This document shows positions 18,347-25,705 of a stretch of DNA of 64,000 bases, one piece after another (the stretch's first letter is position 1; every line of letters begins with the position of its first letter). The translations under genes and the position numbers were made by a program. The stretch is from contig JBFHFS010000017.1 in NCBI GenBank assembly GCA_041583495.1, positions 27,053-91,052 on the forward strand, in the 5' to 3' direction. Source of the stretch: JBFHFS01 sp041583495. GTDB lineage: Bacteria; Bacteroidota; Bacteroidia; Bacteroidales; Marinilabiliaceae. Below the pieces are notes generated by a model. That model ran no database searches. It was not told the DNA's origin and saw nothing but the letters and a program-made list of their open reading frames with translations.

Positions 18347-19570
18347 CTAGTACAATAAACTGTCGTTGATGGTTTTAACAAATCCTGGTACCTCTTTGGT
18401 CCACAGGTCGAGTATGTCAGCGACTTTGAAGTTTTTTTCAAAGGCCTTTCGTACTTTGTCGGTGCCGCATACCTGATCGAACATCCTGAGACGTGAGGCA
18501 TCGCAGAGCGTAAAGACATTTTTTGTTGAATCCATTTGATAGGCTTCCTGGAGAACATAAAACTGTATCAGTGAGAGAGGGGCTTTGTTAATGTCGGTAA
18601 GGTGTACCTCAACCCCTTGAATCGCCTGGCCGGATAGAACGCTGTAATAGGGTTTAAAATAAATGGGACGGAAGAGGACACCTTCGAGATGAAGGGCCTG
18701 AAGCCGTTGGGCCAGCTGATGGCCATTCAGCCAGTCGTTGGCAAATACCTGAAAGGGAAGCGTGTAACCCACTCCAATATTGTATACATACAGTTCGCCC
18801 AGGATCCCCGATGCCGGATAGAAATAGGCCGTTTGGGCGCTGGGAATGTGGGGTGAGGAAGGGACCCAGGGAAGTCCTGTCGCCTCGAAATTCATTTGGC
18901 GTTCCCAGCCCTCCATTTTGACCACACTGAGTTTACATTGAATCCCATCCTTTAGTAAGTGATGCTTGTTTAGATAGGTGGCCAGTTCGCCTACTGTAAA
19001 TCCATGCACGTAAGGAATGGGAAACTGACTGACAAAGGAGGTAAAAGCGGGTTCGGTTAAGGGTCCTTCAAATTTAAGACCTCCCAGGGGATTGGGCCGG
19101 TCCAGGACCACAAATTCTAGCTGGTTTTCGGCCGCTGCCTCCATCGCTAATCCCAAAGTGCTGATATAAGTGTAAGACCGGGAGCCTATGTCCTGAATGT
19201 CGTAGACCAGCACGTCAATATTCCTGAGCATGTCGGCAGTGGGTTTTTTGGTCTTTCCGTAAAGGCTGTACATAGGGATACCTGTCAGCGAATCGGTTTG
19301 TGTCTCCACCTTTTCGCCGGCCGAATAATTGCCCCGGACGCCATGCTCGGGCCCATAAAGAGCGACCAGATTAACCTGTGGGGCCTCGAACAATATGTCA
19401 AGAGTCGACTTTAACCGACTGTCAACGCCGGTGGGATTGGTTATAAGTCCCACTTTTTTGCCCCGGAGTATTTCAAAGTGTTGTTCTCTCAACATCTCAA
19501 CGCCTGTTTTTACCTGCGCAAAAGTGGTTAAGGTGATAAGGAGGGCCGCTATGGAAAGGGTAGTCTTCAT
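18347..19570 (-). CDS. namZ: Exo-beta-N-acetylmuramidase NamZ (DUF1343, GH171)
   Basis: About 407 residues from the ATG at 19570, which begins a signal peptide ending near TTFAQ; the longer upstream frame lacks export features. It carries the DUF1343 signatures LYGPEHGVRG (E75 is the likely catalytic acid), VYDIQDIGSRSYTY and DRPNPLGG. NamZ removes MurNAc from the non-reducing end of peptide-free murein glycan. This supplies free MurNAc for the kinase and MurQ at the left end of the window. It reads leftward between two rightward genes and is probably expressed on its own. A second DUF1343 gene lies at 39073. Confidence 0.92.
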   Translation of the reverse strand: MKTTLSIAALLITLTTFAQVKTGVEMLREQHFEILRGKKVGLITNPTGVDSRLKSTLDILFEAPQVNLVALYGPEHGVRGNYSAGEKVETQTDSLTGIPMYSLYGKTKKPTADMLRNIDVLVYDIQDIGSRSYTYISTLGLAMEAAAENQLEFVVLDRPNPLGGLKFEGPLTEPAFTSFVSQFPIPYVHGFTVGELATYLNKHHLLKDGIQCKLSVVKMEGWERQMNFEATGLPWVPSSPHIPSAQTAYFYPASGILGELYVYNIGVGYTLPFQVFANDWLNGHQLAQRLQALHLEGVLFRPIYFKPYYSVLSGQAIQGVEVHLTDINKAPLSLIQFYVLQEAYQMDSTKNVFTLCDASRLRMFDQVCGTDKVRKAFEKNFKVADILDLWTKEVPGFVKTINDSLLY

Positions 19571-19681
19571 CTTTTGGTTGTTTGATTTTCGTGTTTTACT
19601 TCTTAAATTTGTTGGTGCCGATTTGTAATATATATTACAGCTATACAAAACTAAAAAATAGTTTGACCATAATCAATCTTT

Positions 19682-21148
19682 ATGATCTACACCAGGGAGA
19701 AACTTATTAAAGCAGGGCTCATTCTGCTTTTGGCAGTCGTTTTGGCATCTTGTGGTAAAAGGGTCGATTCCAGCGATCAGTTGTACGAAAATCTCGTTGA
19801 CCTCTACATGCAACACCGCTTTATAGAGGCCAGGGAGCTTATCGCTCAATTTCGGCAAGAGAAGGACGTTACTGCCACTCTACGAAGGGACGTTGACAGC
19901 ATTGATGGTTTCATTGACCGCTATTATTTGGAATATCCGATTACTAAAGCCAGGCTGCTTGATGAATTTAAACAGAAAAACCTGGTGGTTAGTGAAACTC
20001 AGTTGTTAAAATGGGAGATGGCCGGGCAGCTCGAGTTTATGGAAATTGACGGGGAGAAACGTTACTTTGTGAGCGCCCCCGGGAACCTCTTTTTACTTAA
20101 CGATTCGCTTAGGGAAATGGGCAGCGACAGGGCGCTAAAGAAGGCTTCGCTTAATCGGTTTTGTTTGGCTCATATCAGTGAGGTGCTTGAACAATCCCGA
20201 AGAGATGAGTTTGGGGCAGCCGTGATGCCCGTTGAGATGCAGCTCGATTATACTGTGGAACTAAAAGATGAATGGGTTCCCTCAGGAGATACCGTCAGGG
20301 CGTGGATGCCCTATGGAGCCAGAGGCCTTGAGCGTCAACCGGTAGTTGAGTTGCTGGATTACTATCCCCGTAATAACCCCTGTGTTTTATCAGCCGGGCC
20401 CCACCACAGCCTTTATCTCGAAGGGGTGGTGCAGCCCGATAGCCCGGCTCGTTTCTTTACCTCCATTCGGCTGGTCTCAAAGGCTCAGTACTTTGAAGGG
20501 GAACGTTTGAGCTGGATCGATTTTGGTCCCATCCCCGATTCTATTGCTCCTTTTCTCGCCGAAAGGCCGCCCCATCTGGCCTTTACCCCCCAAATACGCC
20601 TCCTGGCCGACTCTCTAACCAATGCGGAGATGCGCCCCTTTGAGATGGTGCGGAGGTTTTACTATTGGATAAACGATCATATTCCATGGGCATCCGCGGT
20701 GGAGTATGGCCTGATGACCAATATTCCCGCCTATACCCTTGAGCACCAACATGGCGATTGCGGAATGCAAACCCTGTTGTTTATGGCTTTGTGCCGGTAT
20801 AAAGGTATTCCTGTAAGATGGCAGACCGGGTGGATGTTGCACCCTGGAAATGTGAATCTTCACGACTGGTGCGAGGTGTGGTACCAAAACGTGGGCTGGG
20901 TGCCGGTAGATGTCTCCTTTAAATTGCAACAGAGCCCGAATAAAGCCGTTCGTGAATTCTACATCTCGGGCATTGATGCCTATCGCCTGGTCGTTAACAA
21001 CGATTATGGACGTTCTTTTCAGCCCCCTAAATATTGGCCCCGAAGTGAACCTGTTGATTTTCAGAGGGGTGAGTTGGAGTGGGAGGGAGGCAATCTTTTC
21101 TTTAATAAATGGAGCCGGAATATGGAGGTAAGCTATAAAACCCAGTGA
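19682..21148 (+). CDS. Transglutaminase-like lipoprotein
   Basis: A 488-residue protein starting with a lipoprotein signal (VLASCGK, Cys24). The C-terminal third contains the transglutaminase-core triad: Cys in HGDCGMQTLL (about 360), His in NLHDWCEVWY (about 396) and Asp in WVPVDVSF (about 415). The N-terminal region is unassigned. Bacterial members usually act as cysteine peptidases rather than cross-linkers, so cleavage of a wall-derived or other peptide is the best guess. It diverges from namZ over 111 bp and precedes the NlpC/P60 gene on the same strand, though with a 306-bp gap. Confidence 0.78.
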   Translation: MIYTREKLIKAGLILLLAVVLASCGKRVDSSDQLYENLVDLYMQHRFIEARELIAQFRQEKDVTATLRRDVDSIDGFIDRYYLEYPITKARLLDEFKQKNLVVSETQLLKWEMAGQLEFMEIDGEKRYFVSAPGNLFLLNDSLREMGSDRALKKASLNRFCLAHISEVLEQSRRDEFGAAVMPVEMQLDYTVELKDEWVPSGDTVRAWMPYGARGLERQPVVELLDYYPRNNPCVLSAGPHHSLYLEGVVQPDSPARFFTSIRLVSKAQYFEGERLSWIDFGPIPDSIAPFLAERPPHLAFTPQIRLLADSLTNAEMRPFEMVRRFYYWINDHIPWASAVEYGLMTNIPAYTLEHQHGDCGMQTLLFMALCRYKGIPVRWQTGWMLHPGNVNLHDWCEVWYQNVGWVPVDVSFKLQQSPNKAVREFYISGIDAYRLVVNNDYGRSFQPPKYWPRSEPVDFQRGELEWEGGNLFFNKWSRNMEVSYKTQ

Positions 21149-21454
21149 AAAGGCAAAGATATATCCTGGTAACTATGTGTTAAATAATGTGTGAATTGGT
21201 TTTGTAATCGACAGGATGATAAATGGTTGGCGGGTAATGCAGATGTATTACATGAGACATGATATAAAACGAGTTCATTTTTCTTGGTATTTAATCCCCT
21301 TAACATTAGTTTTAAGCTCTGGAAAATCCGTGATTTAATGCACTGGGGCCACTGAGGCGGTGTTAAACCCCGAAGTGCAAAAAGGTTCCTGATGAAGGTT
21401 TTTTTCGAAATGTGTTAATAAGTGGAGGAGCGTTCCACGAAATCAAATTTTAAT
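21149..21454. other. Intergenic gap of 306 bp
   Basis: No gene visible. An imperfect GC-rich inverted repeat around 21340-21380 followed by a short T run near 21402-21408 could be a weak terminator. A purine-rich GGAGGAG sits about 30 bp before the NlpC/P60 start. No TAnnTTTG box was found. Confidence 0.3.
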
Positions 21455-22609
21455 ATGAAGTTATTAAGGCTAATTTTTTTGGTGACTTTTGTGGGGTTGT
21501 GGGGATGCCAACAAAAAACGGATTTGCAGCCTGTTTTCGATTCGGTTGAAAAACATTTTGTGGGGGATCATCGCGAAAATGTTTATCAGGTAAGTTATTA
21601 CCATACGAAACGGAACACCCTGGTGGTAAAAGGGGAGGTGGATAATCCTGCATTGAAAGCTGCCTTATTGGATTCGTTGGTCTCTGCCGGGTTTACGGTG
21701 AGAGATAGTCTCCTGGTTCTGCCCAATAAGGTTTCCGCCCCATGGGCATTGGTAACCCTTAGTGTGGTTAATTTTCGGGCTCAGCCATCCTTCTCTTCCG
21801 AGATGTTGAGTCAGGCCCTGATGGGCACACCGGTAAAGCTTTTGAAGCAGGAAGATGGCTGGGTTTATGTTCAAACCCCCGACAACTATCTGGCCTGGTG
21901 TAACGAATCGTCACTGGCCCTCAAATCAGATGCAGAGATGTCCCTCTGGCGCCAATCCAACCGGCTGTTGGTCAATGAGCTGTTCTCCTTTGTGGTGGAT
22001 AAAGAAACCGGGTTAAATGTAACCGATATGGTGGCCGGTTGTATAGTTGAAAAAACAGGTGAGGGAAAAGGATGGCAAGAGATTCGTTTGCCTGATGGCC
22101 GCACCGGCTTGATCTCCTCCGAAGATGTGGTACCATTTGATGCCTGGCGTGCAAAAATATCGCCTACCCATGAGGGCTTAAGGAATACCTCCATTTTGAT
22201 GAACGGGATTCCTTATTTATGGGGAGGAAGCTCCCCGAAAGGGACCGACTGTAGCGGATTTACTAAATTCATCTATTTTATGAATGGGGTGGTGCTGGCC
22301 AGGGATGCCTCATTACAGGTAAAATATGGTCAGGAGATTCCGGCTGATAAAGGCTGGCAAACTTTTGAAACGGGCGATTTGCTGTTCTTCGGAGCTCAAA
22401 TGAGTCCTGCAAAAGTTACCCACGTGGGCATGTATATTGGCGATTCGGAGTATATTCATTCTTCCGGTCGGGTGCATATTAACAGTTTTGACAGTACCAG
22501 AACCAACTTCAACTCCTTTCTTTTAAATAGGTTAAGAGGTGTCAGGCGTATCATGGGACAGGTCGGTACCCACGGGATTATTCCTTTGGTTGACCATCCC
22601 TGGTACTAG
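21455..22609 (+). CDS. NlpC/P60 endopeptidase lipoprotein (YkfC-like) with SH3 domains
   Basis: About 384 residues from the ATG at 21455; it opens a lipoprotein signal with Cys18 (GLWGC). Two bacterial SH3-like domains (about 95-155 and 165-228) precede the NlpC/P60 domain, with Cys266 in GTDCSGF, His323 in THVGMY and a third polar residue in YIHSSGRVH (His335). The layout matches the gamma-D-glutamyl-L-diamino acid endopeptidases that free L-Ala-D-Glu from stem peptides lacking further cross-links. The next gene, 46 bp on, encodes the L-Ala-D/L-Glu epimerase that would use this product, which supports the assignment strongly. Confidence 0.92.
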   Translation: MKLLRLIFLVTFVGLWGCQQKTDLQPVFDSVEKHFVGDHRENVYQVSYYHTKRNTLVVKGEVDNPALKAALLDSLVSAGFTVRDSLLVLPNKVSAPWALVTLSVVNFRAQPSFSSEMLSQALMGTPVKLLKQEDGWVYVQTPDNYLAWCNESSLALKSDAEMSLWRQSNRLLVNELFSFVVDKETGLNVTDMVAGCIVEKTGEGKGWQEIRLPDGRTGLISSEDVVPFDAWRAKISPTHEGLRNTSILMNGIPYLWGGSSPKGTDCSGFTKFIYFMNGVVLARDASLQVKYGQEIPADKGWQTFETGDLLFFGAQMSPAKVTHVGMYIGDSEYIHSSGRVHINSFDSTRTNFNSFLLNRLRGVRRIMGQVGTHGIIPLVDHPWY

Positions 22610-22655
22610 AAGATGTTGACAGGGCGTTTTTTTAAATAATTTAATACAAAGGCTT

Positions 22656-23789
22656 ATGAGGAATCGTCGTAATTTTATAAAAGTAGCCGGTGGCCTTACC
22701 GGCTCATTGTTATTGCCCTCAGGGCTTTTGGGATCGGGTTGTGCCAGCGATAATGAAAAAAGTAATAATAAGGGGATGAATTTGACTTTTGAGCCATACG
22801 AACTGCAATTGAAGCATGTGTTTACCCTGGCTTCCAGCAGCCGGACCACCACACCGGTTATGCTGACACGTATTGATTTTGAAGGGGTAACCGGTTATGG
22901 TGAAGCTTCCATGCCCCCCTATCTGGGCGAGAACCATGAGTCGGCCACAAAATTTTTAAGTAAGGTCGATCTCTCTTCTTTCAAGGATCCTTTTTTGATT
23001 GAGGATATTCTGGCTTATGTTGATGCGGTTGCACCTGGCAATTATGCGGCCAAGGCCTCTGTGGACATCGCTTTGCACGACTTAACCGGCAAATTAATGG
23101 GGCAACCATGGCACCGCATATGGGGGCTCAATCCGGCCCATATCCCCGACACCTCTTTTACCATTGGAATTGATACCCCCGAGGTGGTTCAATCCAAAAC
23201 GCGGGAGGCCGCCCCTTATAATATCCTCAAAGTTAAGCTGGGTGGAACCAACGATCGCGAAATGATTAAAGCCATCCGAACAGTTACCGATAAGCCTTTG
23301 TGTGTGGATGTAAATCAGGGTTGGAAAACCAAAGAGGAGGCTCTTGAGATGATTTATTGGCTTCAGGAACAGGGAGTGGTTTTTGTTGAGCAGCCTATGT
23401 CGAAACATGCCATCGACGATATGGCCTGGCTGACCGAAAAAAGCCCATTGCCCACCATCGCCGATGAGGCCTTGCAGACTATCGACGATGTTTCGAAAGC
23501 GCACGGGGTTTATAACGGGATTAATATCAAGCTGATGAAGTGTGGTGGAATGCGGGCGGCTTACCAGATGGCCAATATGGCCCGGGGCCTGGGAATGGAG
23601 GTGATGATTGGCTGTATGACCGAAACCTCCTGCGCCGTAACGGCTGCCTCTCAGCTGGCACCCCTGGCGCGGTGGGCCGACCTGGATGGTAACCTGCTTA
23701 TCAGTAACGATAAATTCGAAGGGCTAAAAGTTGAAGATGGTCACCTGATTATTCCTGAAAGACCGGGAATTGGCGTGGTGGCACTGTAA
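22656..23789 (+). CDS. Exported dipeptide (L-Ala-D/L-Glu) epimerase
   Basis: A 377-residue enolase-superfamily enzyme of the muconate-lactonising subgroup. The acid-base lysines are K192 and K194 (LKVKLGG), metal ligands D218 (VDVN), E245 (VEQP) and D270 (ADEA), and the opposing base K292 (NIKLMKCGG). It converts murein-derived L-Ala-D-Glu to L-Ala-L-Glu. The N-terminus RNRRNFIKVAGG is a twin-arginine-type signal followed by GSGC, so it appears to be exported folded and possibly lipidated. Escherichia coli YcjG is cytoplasmic, so location is the notable difference. It follows the NlpC/P60 gene. Confidence 0.9.
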   Translation: MRNRRNFIKVAGGLTGSLLLPSGLLGSGCASDNEKSNNKGMNLTFEPYELQLKHVFTLASSSRTTTPVMLTRIDFEGVTGYGEASMPPYLGENHESATKFLSKVDLSSFKDPFLIEDILAYVDAVAPGNYAAKASVDIALHDLTGKLMGQPWHRIWGLNPAHIPDTSFTIGIDTPEVVQSKTREAAPYNILKVKLGGTNDREMIKAIRTVTDKPLCVDVNQGWKTKEEALEMIYWLQEQGVVFVEQPMSKHAIDDMAWLTEKSPLPTIADEALQTIDDVSKAHGVYNGINIKLMKCGGMRAAYQMANMARGLGMEVMIGCMTETSCAVTAASQLAPLARWADLDGNLLISNDKFEGLKVEDGHLIIPERPGIGVVAL

Positions 23790-23823
23790 ACCTTTAACGG
23801 TGACTTAATTGATGTAAAAGGTT

Positions 23824-25692
23824 ATGGCACGTTTTTTTGCTTTGAGCGGAAATGGGTTTTTAATGTGGGTTTTGGTTCTGTCCCTTTTTTCTTGCGGCCG
23901 GCCCGAAATGAAGGTTCAGTTTGCTCAGTTAACCGATTTACACGTCACTCCGGGTCAGCCATCAGAGCAGAATCTAGTTGATATTGTGGCCGAGATTAAC
24001 ACCAGTGCGCTCGATTTTGTGGTGGTCACCGGCGATCTTACCAACACCGGTTCAAATGCGGAGCTGGAATCGGTTTACCAGGCCTTGAAGGGGCTGACCA
24101 TTCCCTGCTATGTGATTCCCGGAAATCATGAAACCAACTGGTCTGAATCGGCGGGACGGAAATTTTTGCAACTCTGGCAAAACGATCGGTTCCTCTTTTC
24201 AAAAAATGGCTATCTCTTTGTGGGTTTCAATACAGGGCCCTATATGAAGATGGGCGATGGACATGTGAAAGAGGAGGATTTGCAATGGCTGAAACGTGAG
24301 CTGGAAAGGCTTCAGCCGCACCGGCAAACCCTTATTGCCATGGCGCATTATCCGTTAGCCGAGGGTCTGGATAACTGGTACGAGGTCACCAAAATTCTTA
24401 AAAAATACAACTGCCGGTTGGCTTTTTGCGGTCATGGTCACCAACTCAAACTTTTTAATTTCGACGGTATTCCAGGGGTTATGGGTCGGTCGGTACTGCT
24501 GAAGGGTAGCCCCGAACCGGGATACAATATCATCGTGTTGCAGAACGACAGCGCCCTGATCTTTGAGAAGAAACTGGCCGCAGGAACCCGCCTGCCACAA
24601 TATGCCCTGGATCTTAAAGCACCGCACCCCATCAATAAACTGGAGATCTCTTCTAAACCCGATACGGCTGTTAACGCGCAATTCCCTGAGGTGAAAGTGC
24701 TGTTTTCGCTTCAGGATACAGCTTCCATTTTTACAGGACCTTGTATATCAGGCGATTCCATTCTGGTTTATGGAAACTCACTGGGATTCGTGAAAGCCAT
24801 TGATATTAAAACCCACCAGGAGCTTTGGAGGCATCGCCTGAAAGGGTCTCTTTATTCTACCCCGGTCTCCACCGGCAAAGTAGTGGCCGTGGGAACCATT
24901 GAGGGTGAGGTTATTGGCCTGGATGTGCATACAGGTCAGGAGGTTTGGCGGGTAAAAACCGAGTCACCGGTCCTGGCTGAGGGGATCATCGAAAACAATG
25001 AGTTGTTTATTGGTGGCGGAGATCAGGGTTTCTATGCCATTGATATGTCTTCCGGAAAGGTCTTATGGCGCTTCAGCGATATTAATGGAACGGTACAGGG
25101 TAAGCCTGCGATTCATAATGATTTCATTGTGTTTGGCGCCTGGGACCGTTACCTTTATTGTTTGAATAAAGAGAATGGGCATTTGGTATGGAAGTGGAAC
25201 AATGGCTCCTCACAAAAACTTTATTCGCCCGGAAACATTGTACCTGTGATCTCCAACAACAAAGTATTTATCGTGGCCCCCGACAGATATATGACGGCGC
25301 TCGATCTTAAAACCGGGCAGCTTATTTGGCGTACCAACAAGCATATGGTTCGTGAGTCGATGGGCAGTAGTCCTGATGGGAATCAAATATATGCCAAGCT
25401 CATGAACGATTCTGTTGTTTCGATAGATGCTGCCGGCACCCGGTTTCGGACCCTGTGGGCCCTGGATGCCGGGAACGGTTACGATCATAATCCCTGCCCC
25501 GTGGCAGCCACCACACAAAGGGTGCTTATTGCCAATAAAAATGGGGTGATCACGGCCCTTTCGCCCGAAGGCCAGTCGGTTTTATGGCGACATAAGTTTG
25601 GCAATTCATCGGTTAACAAGCTGGTGATCGATGGTGCCGGAAATGTGTGGGCTTCCCTGATTGAGGGGAAGATTGTTTATTTTAAAAATTAA
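23824..25692 (+). CDS. Metallophosphoesterase fused to a PQQ-like beta-propeller, lipoprotein
   Basis: A 622-residue protein with a lipobox (SLFSCG). The N-terminal calcineurin-like phosphoesterase (about 30-260) has all motifs: TDLHV, GDLTNTG, PGNHET, MAHYPL and CGHGHQ. The C-terminal half (about 300-620) is a WD/PQQ-like beta-propeller, with repeats such as GQEVWRVKTE and GKVLWRFSD. It starts 34 bp after the epimerase and ends 13 bp before the dehydrogenase gene, so it is within the same operon. The substrate is unknown; a phosphorylated wall component or a nucleotide is possible. PQQ is not necessarily bound, since propellers of this type often act as scaffolds. Confidence 0.82.
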   Translation: MARFFALSGNGFLMWVLVLSLFSCGRPEMKVQFAQLTDLHVTPGQPSEQNLVDIVAEINTSALDFVVVTGDLTNTGSNAELESVYQALKGLTIPCYVIPGNHETNWSESAGRKFLQLWQNDRFLFSKNGYLFVGFNTGPYMKMGDGHVKEEDLQWLKRELERLQPHRQTLIAMAHYPLAEGLDNWYEVTKILKKYNCRLAFCGHGHQLKLFNFDGIPGVMGRSVLLKGSPEPGYNIIVLQNDSALIFEKKLAAGTRLPQYALDLKAPHPINKLEISSKPDTAVNAQFPEVKVLFSLQDTASIFTGPCISGDSILVYGNSLGFVKAIDIKTHQELWRHRLKGSLYSTPVSTGKVVAVGTIEGEVIGLDVHTGQEVWRVKTESPVLAEGIIENNELFIGGGDQGFYAIDMSSGKVLWRFSDINGTVQGKPAIHNDFIVFGAWDRYLYCLNKENGHLVWKWNNGSSQKLYSPGNIVPVISNNKVFIVAPDRYMTALDLKTGQLIWRTNKHMVRESMGSSPDGNQIYAKLMNDSVVSIDAAGTRFRTLWALDAGNGYDHNPCPVAATTQRVLIANKNGVITALSPEGQSVLWRHKFGNSSVNKLVIDGAGNVWASLIEGKIVYFKN

Positions 25693-25705
25693 GTAAGTTC
25701 ATTCA

